A stretch of DNA of 64,000 nt, taken from Owenia fusiformis. Lineage: Eukaryota > Annelida > Polychaeta > Sabellida > Oweniidae. Below the pieces are notes generated by a model, which saw only the letters and a program-made list of their open reading frames with translations, did no database searches and had not been told where the DNA came from. The stretch covers positions 31,013,248 through 31,077,247 of the forward strand of contig CAIIXF020000003.1 in assembly GCA_903813345.2 (NCBI GenBank), in the 5' to 3' direction. The position numbers and the translations under genes are program-made. This document shows positions 11,530-23,715 of the stretch, piece by piece (the first letter of the stretch is position 1; each line of letters opens with the position of its first letter).

Positions 11530-13943
11530 TTAAAATAAAATACCTGACATGAGTTTAGATGTAGGTTCAGTTGTCTTTGAGGGTACTGTTGTAGTCTCGG
11601 TAGGTTCACAGTCCCAGTCATCCCAATGAATAATCTCCCCATTATCATCACAATATGATCCATAGCACCAGACTTTGCCATCAGGCTGAATGTCCTTTCC
11701 TTCACTCAGCGTCTCACCGGGCACACATCCACCTTCAGTTTAAAAAAATGTTTTTTGAAAAATGGTAAAACTGTGTATAGTGAACCTTTTTATGCTGAGA
11801 AAAAATACTCACTGTTGGTAGATGTTCACTAGTCTGAGAGAGATATATTCACTAACTCAGGGTTTACTGTATATTTAAATGAACAGTTCAAAAAAGACAT
11901 TTTTGATGGGAATTTTTGAATAAGGGGTCAGTTTCAACTACATGTATTTGGTTTGGTATGGTTCTGTTTTTGAACCCCTAAACTTGGTCTCTGGTTTGGT
12001 TATTTGGTTCTTATAGTACTTTTAGGCTGTTTTCTTCTTTTAGTAAAGAATATAAAACAAATCTAGTCTGTATCATTGCCATGTATTTTAGCTGTAGGCT
12101 ATGTCTTGATATTTAACAAATATAATATACAAAACATTTAAATGTTTAAAAAATTATGTCATCTGAATCTGATACTTGGACGCTATTATCTATCTCAACC
12201 ATTTTTTCTCAATTCACATCTGCAGCAGACATTTTCTTGATCTTTGTGATTTCAGAGAATGTGCTTTTACAAACTGTATTTTCCCCGTTATTAATGTTTC
12301 AAATTAATGTTAGTGAACCAAACGATTTTTCATACTGAATGAAGTGTCAAGGTCAATTATGGTAAGAGCTGAAACTGAAAATTCAGAACTGAAATTCAAA
12401 AGTTTAGACTCACCTGGTGGTGTAGTAGGAATGGTTGTGGAGATGACTGGAGTCATTGGCACTTGGGTAGTACCATCCTTACTACATTCTGTTGGTTGCA
12501 TCACACGACCCATGAACAATATGGCTTTAGTGACATCATCGCGTATAACAAACAAGAATGGATGGTCTGCCTTAAACTCAATGGGGCGCAGGATTGCTGT
12601 CAATTTAATGAGAATAGCTGTTGCAGCTGCTGCTTCTGTACCTACATAAAAACTGAACTGTTATTTCTCTTTAGCATAATTTCCTCTTTAGATGATCACA
12701 AAATAGTTGTTGAGGACATAGCAGAGCTTTGACTTCAGGAAATAAAGATTCTGATTGTAGAATCAATGCCCTGTTGTACCAGATGTAACAAACTGTCATG
12801 TAAATATTACTATTTTCCATATTACTATTAAATGTGAGTTAAATATGTTGAGTATTATGAATAATACATACCTTCTTCATTGACTTCCACAAAAGCTTTG
12901 TGTATGACATCGGTGACTAGTAGGCTGGTATCATTGCTCATCCGCGTCAGAGAACCTGTATTGAATATAGCATACATTCCAAGAGACTTCAGGATCTTGG
13001 TCAGTTCAAATGCATGAGTGAAGCAAAATTTTGGAAGCCAGACTTTAACCTTTTGTTTCCTCAAACCAAACAGTAGATTATCAACATTGTTGTAGTTATT
13101 TGTAATTTCATCTTCAAGATCTGTGATGCCAAACTTTTTGTTTGGGAGGATAACATACATGCTCAGTTTGCGATCCTTTTCCTGACAGTCATACGGTAGT
13201 TTTAGTACTTTGCTGTCAAACATCTCATTCTCTCCATATTCAAATTCATTTGTTCTGTTAAACATCATATTGACACGAATCGTCTTTGTGGAACTAACAT
13301 AGAAATCTGTTGGTTCTGTATCCTCTGGGAAGAAAGGCATCTTCCAGAGTCCTTTAAAGTAGATTGCATTCACAATCACCATGACTGTTGCAGCATCAAG
13401 TGCACCTTGTGGAATCAAATTCTCAATTCTGTCATTTGTATTGTTCATAACCCATTCATTAATAACCTCTCTGACTTCTGCATATGCATTCATGAAATCA
13501 ACTTCATCAATTTCCGCATCATAGTAGGTTTGAACATCGTCAAGAAACTGTAGGATAAAAGGGTGTGTCTGCTCAGCAAAGATCCCATTGGCTGAGAGGA
13601 GGGTGCAATTGTCGGTTGTTTTAAACAATCTTTCAGTGAATTCTCTAAATGTCTGATGTAACTGGTTTGGATGATTTCCTACAAAAGCTGTGAGCCTCAT
13701 GGCAGAGATCATTTCCTTTTCAGCTTTAGGACTTGTACCCAACATTGCTATAGCCAAGGCAGTTGTGATACTTATGGGTCCAAAGAATACATTTTCATCA
13801 GTCATGGTCCTCAGTTTCTCATAGATGTCCAATGAAAAACGATTGTGGGCTTTTGCTAAATCTTGTAGAGGGGTTGCTGCTTCAGTTGTCATGGTAACAT
13901 ATAGTAGTGTTGCCAAGACTCCTAATAGTAACTTTTGTATCAT
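11530..13943 (-). CDS. Serpin S2 with one VWC-like module
   Basis: Secreted serpin. Exons: body 13943-12872 (starts MIQKLLLGVLATLLYV, a signal peptide of about 22 residues), loop exon 12641-12414, VWC-like exon 11732-11544. The body shows FFGPISITTALA near residue 50 and NAIYFKGLW near residue 200. The intron falls at the hinge glycine. The hinge GTEAAAATA is canonical for an inhibitory serpin. The loop continues ILIKLTAILRPIEF; counting 17 residues from the hinge glutamate puts P1-P1' at Thr-Ala, with Lys at P3 and Arg at P4' as alternatives. A Thr/Pro stalk follows. The VWC-like exon has C-V-P-G, WCYGSYC and DC cysteines. No usable last exon is found; unspliced readthrough ends at 11530-11532. 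A start further upstream (14009) is less likely because an acceptor-like TATAG lies just before MIQK. Confidence 0.85.
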
Positions 13944-14102
13944 CTTCCCTATATAAATTGTCAAGATATTGTCGACATTGAAAATATTGAAGTTACTCAA
14001 AAAAATCAAAGTGAATCAGTATTGCTTGAAATGTATTGTTTGTAAATATTTTTCTTCTAATGATTTTATTTAGAATTATTCATAAACTAGTTGAAGTCTT
14101 AC

Positions 14103-14162
14103 CTTTAAATCAGCAACAGCATCAATGATCAATGATGAAACGTTCAGCGTGTTTTATTTATA
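14103..14162 (-). promoter_or_regulatory. S2 core promoter and 5'UTR exon
   Basis: The minus strand has TATAAATAA at 14162-14154, followed about 50 nt later by a splice donor (TTTAAAG/GTAAGAC, exon end 14103). A transcription start about 30 nt after the TATA box would give a 5'UTR exon of roughly 30 nt, spliced to the acceptor just before the ATG at 13943. Paralogues S3-S5 keep the same donor and layout, which supports the model. Confidence 0.65.
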
Positions 14163-14938
14163 CAATCTAGGCACCTTCTCTAATTTGCCATCTCATCATG
14201 ATCCTGCATCAGTGCATTTTATTCAGGGATTTCAATTATTGAAGATTAATCATTGTATGTTGTATTTTGGTTTGTTGCTTTGACAATGCTATCATGACAT
14301 TAGTTTACAATGCAATTCTGCAGATTGGATCAGCAACTTCATAAAGTAAATCAAATATAATGGTTTGGTTAGAAAGGGCCTATTATTGTATTTAGAGATT
14401 GCTAAATTATTTGTATAAATAGAGTAAGGGGAGATAATGCTGCATTGAATATATGTCTAATATGAAAACAAAAACAGAAGCTATGATGACTCATGATGAC
14501 TGGTAATAAATTGTGAATCTATTTAATTAAAATTATCATGGTATTGTGATTGTGAAAGAGTAACTGATCAACACCACCCAAAGTCAACTTAACCTATGTA
14601 ATCTTTTGTGAAATCTCATCAAAGGTTAATTATCAGATTCGTGTTTGTTGTATGTGTATTCACAGTTAAAGTATTTTTGATATACTACGTAGTACCCTAG
14701 AAAATTGGAAAGTGGAAAATCTGATTTCTCAATTTAACTTTTATTGCATTATTGAAAGATGAAACCAACTCTTCTGAACATTTCAATTTTAATACTTCAA
14801 AAATATCCTTTTTATTATTATTATTATCTATCAAATGAGTTTCATATCAGTGTAAGCTTTGCACTAAGGTGGTTATTTGCAGTACTACACAACACTTAAA
14901 TGCCATAAATCATTTAAGCATTTTTATTATCAACAGCA
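14163..14938. other. Intergenic spacer between S3 3' end and S2 promoter
   Basis: No coding sequence is visible. The spacer is conserved in the paralogous positions 22911-23675 and 27038-27801. All three copies contain GATGACTCATGATGACTGG (around 14484, 23225 and 27355), which includes the AP-1-type heptamer TGACTCA. Because the whole spacer is duplicated, the match may reflect shared ancestry only. Confidence 0.5.
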
Positions 14939-14944
14939 TTTATT
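14939..14944 (-). terminator. S3 polyadenylation signal AATAAA
   Basis: AATAAA on the minus strand lies 30 nt after the S3 stop codon. The same hexamer occurs at the matching position of S4 and S5. Confidence 0.65.
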
Positions 14945-14973
14945 GATATATGTCGAGTTTTAGGCTAGTATCA

Positions 14974-17900
14974 TCACATTCCTTTAGTTTTTCTACAGGC
15001 CTTTGTTCTACGTCTCGAACACCTGACTTTTCTCTTCTTGCATCTGCATTTCTTCTCACATTCGTTCCTTGGTGGAACACTTTCTTTGTTCATGTAGATA
15101 ACTCCATTCTCAATACATGCTGTAAAATAAAGAGTAAAGGAGACATTGATTCATTGCTGTATTGGCCCCATACTTTTTTGGAGAAACTAAATAATCCCAA
15201 AAGCACTTAATGGCTTTTTTGCTGTTTGATACATTCATTGTTATTCCCCTTTGTGCCCTAGTCCTAGCTGTGCCAGTAGAGATACTTGAGATCTTCTAAC
15301 ATGAGGTTTTTGAAATAGAATTTTGTCAGAATAGCACATTTTCTCTAAATCATTTCTCATGAAAAACACGAAGTACACTCTCTTATTGCATACCTGTTTT
15401 TGGAACTTTGGGTGTAGTCATAGATTCAGTGGTAGGTTCAATTGTTGGTTCCATCGTAGGTTCAGTTGTAGCTTTAGTTGATGGTTCTGTTTTTGGTTCG
15501 GTTGTAGGTTCAGTTGTAGGTACAGTTGTCATTGGTGGTTCAGTGGTAGGTCCACAGTCAAAGTTATCCCAAGCAAATAGCTCCCCATTTTCACAATATG
15601 TTCCATAGCACCAGACTTTGCCATCAGGCTGAATGTCCCTTCCTTCTTCTATGGTTTCACCAGGCACACATCCACCTGGAGTTATAGATTTACGTACAAC
15701 ATGTAAAGTTGCAAATTCAGTATCACTTCAGAGTTATATCACATTGTTTTAATGGTTTAGTATGTTACCACCAAGAAGTGGTGACATATTGTTATGGTCT
15801 CCGTTTTTTTTGTGGTGGTGGTTGGCAGGTGGCAGGTGGCAGTTGGCAGTTGGCGTCTGTAACAAATTCTTAAAACTTCCAATAACTTAACAAATTCTGT
15901 TTAGACTGACTTATTTTTTCCAAATCATCTACACGTTTTCAGAAGTTCAAATCTGACTTCACATTTAAGATTTGACCTTCAATGACCTTTTCAAGGTCTT
16001 AAAAAGGTCTAAAAGTTATTTTTTCAACGTTTTAAATTGACAAAAATCTTTTTTTTACAAAATCATCTACAAGTTATCAGAAGTTCAAAATCTGATTATA
16101 GATTTGAGATTTCATCTTCAATGACCTTCTCAGGGTCAAAAAAGGTATTTTTTCAACTTGCTTCAAATTGACCAATTTTTCTTCATCAATCATCAAATCA
16201 TCTACAGAGTTCTCAGGAATTCAAGAACAAATAATATTGTGAGCAACTAGGTGGTGACATTTTGTCATTTTAAGGATATACCAGTGTAACCTCCGAAAAA
16301 ATCGACCATTTTCAATCTCAACGAAACTAGGTTTTTATTATAGACCTAGATGTAGCTATTCGAAAAATGTAATAAAAAAGGTGGGTCAACGGATTAGTTT
16401 TTTCATGAGAAGCTTCTGAAAATAGGTGTGACATTATCATCATTTGAACATTTGAGGCGCCATTGATTCCAAAGCAAAAAAACATATTTTCCTATATTTC
16501 GTTGATAAAATGATGATTTAGGGAGTACTGACGATTTTTTCAAGCCAAGATAAACTTCTTTTATACATAATTACATTGGTTCGAATATTGGTACACTCAG
16601 GACATTTTTTCTTACATTTTTCACTTAAAGTGTTACCCCTACCCCAACAATATTTGTGAATTTTTGTAACGTTTTTCCATTAAAAATATATCTTTTTCAT
16701 TTTCGCATTTTGACACGTTTTGAATCGAAAATTACGCAAATTTCCAATGGATTGTGGTATTTTATTTATTTGCTTATTCTAAAAAAGGTGTTCTCATGTT
16801 TATTTTGATATAAAAAAATAGGGTCAACGGTCTGTTTTACGTTTGAAAATGCCGTTGAAGATTGGTGTGCTTTAACAATGATACAAAAGCTACTGGTCAA
16901 TTCGCGTCATAATTTAACTAGATATATGACGTCTTTCTCAAGAATTAACAAAATCGACTGCTCACAAAAACACAAACTAGCTAAGTCCACATGATAAACA
17001 TCATTTCAAAATATTATAAATTATGAATAAATTGAGGGCTAGATGCCCCAGTAAGACATTCATTCAATAACGATGATTTAAAATGGCTAATAATAGCCAT
17101 ATTTGACTCCTATTCTAATATACAGGGTGGTCCAAAAAAAAGTGAACCCCTGCAACAGGCTACATTTTTCTTAATACATGCATGAATTTGCTCATATTAT
17201 CACATGTTGTAGAGAAAGATCTAAAATTTTGGTTGATGCCATATATAATTTATTCTCAGTCTTAAATTTGGAAGAAATTACAAGCGTTTAACAAACATGC
17301 CTGGAAATTAGATATTGTACAAAATTTTACAAATGTGATTCACGGAAATTGTTGAAACACATTGGATGATCTTAAACAGCTTTCAGTTAGAGATACAAGT
17401 TTAAAACCCTACCATATGACAAAAGGGACACTATTCAAGCAGAAAACACATTTCCCACTTTCATTGATCATTTTGAAGCATTTTTAACTGTTCAACAGTT
17501 CAGGGGTATGTTACCTACACCAACAGTTAGAGGGGGCCTCTTATGGAAGGAAGTTGCCCCCTGTGACCAGGAATCTGATAACCCCTTCATCAAATATGTT
17601 TAAAAAAATCAAAAGAAAATCCAATATTCAATGTTTTGAGCCATATATCATTAGAATTCGTCCATGATTTATGAAGATATTAACATTTCAAGATCATATA
17701 GGGGTATGTTCATGGTTTCACTGGAAAATGTTTTCGTCTGTGGAAGCTTAGCACATCTCTTTACAAATGTAGGATGCTAGTTTTAAGCCATGATGTGCAG
17801 GATTTAATATTAAAGATGTTAATTTAAGAGCAAAAAAGGCTCCAAAACTTAATGAAATATGTAGTTTGGATGTTCATTTATGTCTGTGGATTATATTTTA

Positions 17901-20900
17901 TACCACAAACACTTTATAAATACCTGAAATTTGCAATAAAAGTGCCCAAAAATTGTTGTTTCGAAATTCTCCATTTTTCCTGTATCGCGCTAGTCACGTG
18001 ACCATTACGCGTAGCAGGCAATGTACAGATATTACAGTACATATAATATGTTCAATATGGCAAACATCAGCGATTCTGATTCCCGGGTTCTGGGAAATGG
18101 CTATATAAATCGGCGAGAGGGTGTAATTTGAATGAAGACAATTTAAGGAGGGGAAATGTGTGCAAATATGGCAGTAAGAGAGCAGATATGGGGACTTTAG
18201 ACAAGAACTATGACGGAGAATCAACTAAAAATGTGAGTTCTGGAATGAAGACCCGTTGCCATTGACTGAAGATTCCAGCGATCCTATTATCATTCTCAGT
18301 TTGAATCTAGACGCGGAAAACAGATTATGAAAACAGGTTTTCTGCAAAGTTATCAAATTTAGAAAATATGGATCTTGTTTTTGAGTGGCTTAACAAGCAT
18401 TTAGATACAAGACTTGGCCCTATCTCTTGTCAAATACATGCACTGGACTTGCAGTCCTAAATTGGCCATTGCAAATTGCAAAATCAGATCGTCAAATTAA
18501 TCGCTTCGTTTTTAAACCTACGCTTCATATCTTCTTCCAAAACTTTAGGTTTCGATAGAGATAAGTTATAACTTGTACAGGAAAAAATGGCAGATCCTAC
18601 CTTAATTTAGAATCGCTGATTTCTCTGGACAAATTCCGAGAAGAAATTGTTCAACATCGCGATCACCTCAGACAACATGTCGCGTGCGTGTCACCCTGAA
18701 CTCACGTGATAAAATACGGCATCTTGATTGGTTACTACTCGTGTTGTCATGACGCGAAAAGCAGTAGTAAACACTGAATATGTTAATGAACTGCCATATA
18801 TGGAACAATTGTCTTTCTGATTGGTTAACTTTACACGCGTCCTAAATGAATATAGTAGTCGTAGTAAATGATTCATTGATAACTCTGAAAGTGGGCGTGA
18901 TCAGCTTCATTTTGACACCAAATTCAAGATGTTTCAAATCAAAATGGCCTCGCAAGACGAGGTTGAAATATCAGCAATTTGATACTGATATGGTCTACGA
19001 TAGATCAAAATTGCCTGCCCCGCGTCATATGTCACGTGAGCCTATATTTGTTGAAAAATGAAAGAGATAGTGACACTTTTTAATCTTAAGTTTATACCAA
19101 TATTACAAACACATATCTATTTTTTTCATTATATATTTATTTCTTCATTATACATACATTTGTTTTATACTACATTGATTTATTTTTGCAAAACCTTTGC
19201 TATTAGATCTTTAAACAAAGTCAGAAAATATTAGTTCTTTAAGACTGCAGCTTAAAAAATTCTCAGGGGAAAGGTGTTAAAGGGTTGAAGAATTGCAGAT
19301 ACTGAAAATCACAATTTGTCAATTTTCAGTAATGTTGGGTTAGGGCTTATATAATTTCTGCAAATTTCAAGACTAAGAAAAATGTATGGCCCCAACATAA
19401 ATTTTAGACCTTCCTCTACAACATGTGAAAATAAAAAAGAATTCCTGCAAGTAATAAGGGAAATATGGCCAGTTGCAGGGGTTCACTTTTTTTTGGACCA
19501 CCCTGTATATGCTAATATTTCTGTTCATTATTCGGGAAAGGCCCGTTACATTTGAGGTTAACAATTGTGAAAACTCAACATGTCCTGTCTTAATGAACTC
19601 CCTTCACAAGTATAACCTCACAGATCAGGCATGAATGATTTCACTCGTGATATATAGCATGCATGCTTTTTGATGATTTTCGGGTGGGGTTGTACATTCC
19701 TTTTGCATTCCTCACCCCGAGGTCCCCACTTATGTAAAGCTGTCGGATTTGAGCAATTGTAGTACTGAGTGTAGTACACGAATAATGTGTTTCTGTGAAT
19801 GGCTATGGACGTTTTTCGCATTGTATCTGGCATGTTCGATCATGGTCGTTAATACTCACTGGGAAAATATTTTTAACTGGTAATTATAATTATAAAAATA
19901 TAGATTAATAACATAAATTGAACAAAGGTTTGAATGGCTTGTTTGACATTTTGATTGTATTTGTTTTGACAGAAAGGAAAAACGAAACAAGGTAATGATT
20001 TCAATAGAAATACATATAAATGAATGTTCATGCACGGACTTTAAGTGTCCGTAGTTCATGTAATAAGTGTATACATGAATTATAGAAATTCCAAAATAGA
20101 ATACTGTATTTTACAGTTGCCTTGATATTAAATACCCCTGGTCAATACATAGGCTATAGACTATAACTAATGAAAACTCATACAGACTGTAGCGAAATAA
20201 GAAGCAAGTTACAAATTAGATTTGTCGTTTTTGTAATACATGGGCACATACACATATACTGCTAGGATAAACGAAAGAAACGGACACGAAATTCGAATGA
20301 AACAAGAATATACAAAAAACTTCTGAATTATTTGGAAGAATTGATGACGTATAGTTCATTTGTTTTTTTATTTGTTGATGGGGCAATATGTCACTGACGT
20401 CACAGATAATGGTATCATATTCCAAGAACCCATTAACAAAAGTGTTATATGACATCATGATAAAACAACATTGAAAATGAGAATCTCTTAGTTGCTATGG
20501 ATTGCTATGTCGTAAAGCGTCATATCGTCATTCTGCGTCTTTGATATTTAATACAGAACACTTGTCAAACGTGAAGTTAATAAACGAGCTTTTCATAGAG
20601 GTGTTAATTTTCTATTTCTGTAATTTAAAAAATATATCACCATTGTCGTAAGGGTTACACTGGTATAATCCTTAATGCCATGTATACTTCTAGTTATTAG
20701 TAACTTCTAGTGTTTGCATCTGTTTGTTATTTGTATTTCAAATGTTGCTCTTCAAGTATTCTCATAATAAATATCTGAACTGAATTTCAAAAGTTTAGAC
20801 TCACCTTGGGTTGTAGTAGGAATGGTTGTGGAGATGGCTAGAGTGGTTGGCACTTGTGTAGTAACATCCTTACTACATTCTGTTGGTTGCATCACACGAC

Positions 20901-22693
20901 CCATGAACAATATGGCTTTAGTGACATCATCGCGTATAACAAACAAGAATGGATGATCTGCTCTAAACTCAATTGGAAATTGTATAGATGTCACTCCAAT
21001 AATTATAGCTGTTGCAGCTGCTGCCTCTGTACCTATATCAAAGATGGATTTTTGTTATTGACACCATCATTTTTTTATTCAAAAAATAACATATATACAA
21101 TATATTGACACCACCATGTGAACCATTCTTCTAAGACATAGTTCATACTATAAAGTTGATTACTGATAGACAGACCTCAAATTTTAGTATGTACTGATGA
21201 AAGGTCTTACCAATATTTTATACATGTATACACATTTTGAACAACCCAGCTCTTAAAATCCAAGTGCTGCTCAGGGTTAATTTAGTGTTTCAAGAACTGC
21301 AGTTAGCATGCTTACAAAGTCGCCATGTGATCGTTGGTAAATCCATTCAATGAAGTGTGGAATCCATTCAATAATTTTGAGACACAATTTGTTTTCAAAA
21401 GAGAGATAATACCTCAGCAGAGGCACTGAATCTTGTGGCATTTTTTACTCCAATTGTCTGATCTGGGATTTGAACCATGTCTTGTTGCTCCAGAAGAACA
21501 GGTTTTTGATTTTCTTTTAATAAATTAGACAGGCCATTAGGTTGTTGAAATCATTGGAAGCAATTTTGGACCAGTTGTATTTTTTGAACATGTATAGATA
21601 AGAACAAACTACAACACATACCTTCCTCATTGACCTCCACAAAAGCTTTATGTAGGATACTTGTCACTTGTAGGTCTGTATCATTGCTCATGCATGTCAG
21701 AGAACCTTTGTTGAATATGGCATTCATTCCAAGAGACTTCAGGATTGCTGTCAGTTCAAATTCATAAGTGAAGGAAAATTTTGGAAGCCAAACACTGACT
21801 TCCTTCTCTTCCAGGCCATTGAATAAATGTCCAAACTTGTTATAGTCATTCACAATTTCATTTTCAAGATCTGTGATGCCAAACCTTTTGTTTGGTAGGA
21901 TAACATACATGCTCAATTTGCGGTCCTTTTCCTGGCAGTCATATGGTAGTTTAAGCACTTTGCTATCAAACTTTCTGCTTTCACCATAACTGTATTTGTC
22001 TGATTTCTTAAACATCATATCTGCACAGATCTTCTCCATGGGTTTAGTGTAGAAATCTGTTGGTTGTGTGTCCTCTGGGAGGAAAGGAATCTTCCAAAGT
22101 CCTTTAAAGTAGATTGCATTCACAATCACCATGACTGTTGCAGCATCAAGTGCACCTTGTGGAATCAAATTCTTAATTTTGTCATTTGTATTGTCCATAA
22201 CCCATTCATTAATAGCCTCTCTGACATCTTCAAATGCATTCTTGAAGTCAACTTCATCAATTTCCGCATCGTAGTTAGTTTGAACATCGTCAAGAAACTT
22301 TTGGATGAAAGGGTGTGTCTGCTCAGCAAAGATCCCATTGGCTGAGAGGAGGGTGCAATTTTCAGTTATTTTAAACAATTTTCCAGCCAGTTCTCTAAAT
22401 GTCTCATGTAGTATGTTTGGATCATTTTTCACAAATTTTGTGAGACTCATTGCAGAGATCATTTCCTGTTCAGCCTCGTGACTTGTACCCAACATTGCTA
22501 TTGCCAAGGCAGTTGTAATACTTATAGGCCCAAAGAATACATTTTCATCAGTCATGGTCTTCAGTTTCTCATAGATGTCCAATGAGAAACGATTGTGGGC
22601 TTTTGCTAAATCTTGTAGAGGGGTTGCTGCTTCAATTGTCATGGTTACACATAGTAGTGTTGCCAAGACTCCTAATACTAACTTTTGTATCAT
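14974..22693 (-). CDS. Serpin S3 with Thr/Pro stalks and two VWC-like modules
   Basis: Secreted serpin of 575 aa. Exons: body 22693-21622, loop 21032-20805, VWC-like 15675-15394, last exon 15119-14974; all junctions are GT/AG and in phase 1. The signal peptide is MIQKLVLGVLATLLCV with cleavage expected near residue 22. The serpin core has FFGPISITTALA and NAIYFKGLW. The hinge GTEAAAATA is canonical, and the loop is IIIGVTSIQFPIEF with predicted P1-P1' Thr-Ser, different from S1/S2. The core ends in DHPFLFVIRD and ILFMGRV, as in family members. Then come a Thr/Pro stalk, a cysteine module (CVPGETIEEG, WCYGTYC, DC), a (TTEP)n stalk likely to be O-glycosylated, and a very basic cysteine module (CIENGVIY, CEKKCRCKKRK, CSRRRTKAC). 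The total far exceeds the usual 380-400 residues. The large intron 15676-20804 holds two nested transposons. The body is almost identical to S4. Confidence 0.9.
15767..16272. repeat. Dispersed repeat, long form, in S3 intron
   Basis: The repeat starts CACCAAGAAGTGGTGACATATTG and contains a variable run of TGGCAG/TGGTTGG units, CGTCTGTAACAAATTC and a body rich in TGACCTTCAATGACC. It ends GTGGTGACATTTTG...TTAATGCC, split by the transposon at 16273. Equivalent long copies fill the same intron of S4 (about 24538-25035) and S5 (about 28638-29150). Short copies without the body occur at 34062-34165, 34415-34535 and 47397-47525. In S5 a block of about 130 bp inside the body is tandemly duplicated. 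Confidence 0.7.
16273..20671. mobile_element. 4.4-kb TTAA-flanked DNA element
   Basis: The ends are GGATATACCAGTGTAACC and its near-complement GGTTACACTGGTATAATCC, with a one-base indel. Both sides abut TTAA (16269-16272 and 20672-20675). The paralogous introns of S4 and S5 and the short repeat copies have one uninterrupted GTTAATGCC at this point, giving a clear empty site. TTAA duplication is known for piggyBac and Kolobok superfamilies; the termini do not decide between them. No transposase frame is visible; small open frames at 19618-19833, 19856-20059 and 20216-20458 look random. A second element is nested at 17123-19505. Confidence 0.8.
17123..19505. mobile_element. 2.38-kb TA-flanked element nested in the TTAA element
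   Basis: Both ends read CAGGGTGGTCCAAAAAAAAG inwards, and the terminal repeat is identical for 34 bp. It continues as an imperfect inverted repeat for about 150 bp in all (for example CACATGTTGTAGAG near both ends). TA flanks both sides (17121-17122 and 19506-19507). TA duplication and a CAGGG start fit the Tc1/mariner superfamily. No transposase is recognisable, so it is non-autonomous. The central part (about 17980-18900) has more CpG and CACGTG/ACGCGT sites than its surroundings. Confidence 0.8.
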
Positions 22694-22850
22694 CTTCCTA
22701 TAAAAGTGTCAAGATATTGTCAACATTGAGAATATTGAAGTTACTCAAAATAAATCAAAGTGAATTGGTATTGCTTGAAATGTATTGTTTGTAAATATTT
22801 TTCTTCTAATGATTTTATTTAGACTTATTCCAAACTAGTTGAAGTCTTAC

Positions 22851-22910
22851 CTTCAATCACCAACAGCATCAATGATGAAGGATGAAACGTTCAGTGTGTT
22901 TTAGTAATAC
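22851..22910 (-). promoter_or_regulatory. S3 promoter region with altered TATA box
   Basis: The 5'UTR exon donor (GATTGAAG/GTAAGAC, exon end 22851) and flanks match S2. The TATA position reads GTATTACTAA instead of GTATAAATAA, so the box is disrupted. S4 has the same change (27028-27037), while S5 and S2 have recognisable TATA boxes. Expression of S3/S4 may be weaker or TATA-independent. Confidence 0.5.
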
Positions 22911-23675
22911 AATCTAGCCACCTTCTCTAATTTGCCATCTCATCATGATCATGCATTAGTGCATTTACTCAGGGATTTTAATTATTGAAGATTAATCATT
23001 GTATTTTGTATTTTGGTTCGTTGTTTTGATTATGCTATTGACATTAGTCTACAATGCAAGTTTGCTGATTGGATCAGCAACTTCATCAAGTAAATTGAAT
23101 ATAATGGTTTGATTTGAAAGGGCCTATTATTGTATTTAGAGATTGCTAAATGATTTGTATAAATAGAGCTAGGGGAGATAATGCTGCATTGAATATATGT
23201 CTAGTATGAAAACAAAAACAGAAGCTATGATGACTCATGATGACTGGTAATGAATTGTGAATCTATTTAATTAAAATTTTTATGGTATTGTGAAAGAGAA
23301 AATGATCACTCCACCCAAGTCAACTTAACCTATGTAATCTTTTGTGAAATCTCATCAAAGGTTAATTATCAGATTCGTGTTTGTTGTATGTGTATTCACA
23401 GTTAAAGTATTTTTGATATACATGTATATAGTACCCTAGAAAATTGAAAAGTGGAAAATCTGATTTCTCAATTTAACTTTTATTGCATTATTGAAAGATG
23501 AAACCAACTCTTCTGAACATTTCAATTTTAATACTTCAAAAATATCCTTTTTATTATAATTATCTATCAAATGAGTTATCATATCAGTGCAAGCTTTGCA
23601 CTTAGGTGGTTATTTGCAGGACTACACAACACTTAAATGCCATAAATCATTTCAACATTTATATTATCAACAGCA

Positions 23676-23681
23676 TTTATT
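23676..23681 (-). terminator. S4 polyadenylation signal AATAAA
   Basis: AATAAA on the minus strand lies about 35 nt downstream of the S4 stop codon, at the position conserved with S3 and S5. Confidence 0.6.
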
Positions 23682-23715
23682 GATATATGTTTAACAGATT
23701 TTTGGGCTAGTATCA

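Noticed and set aside
15408-15608. Val/Gly/Ser-rich plus-strand frames at 15408, 24161 and 28232
   Set aside because: Antisense shadows of the (TTEP)n stalk in the serpin VWC-like exons.
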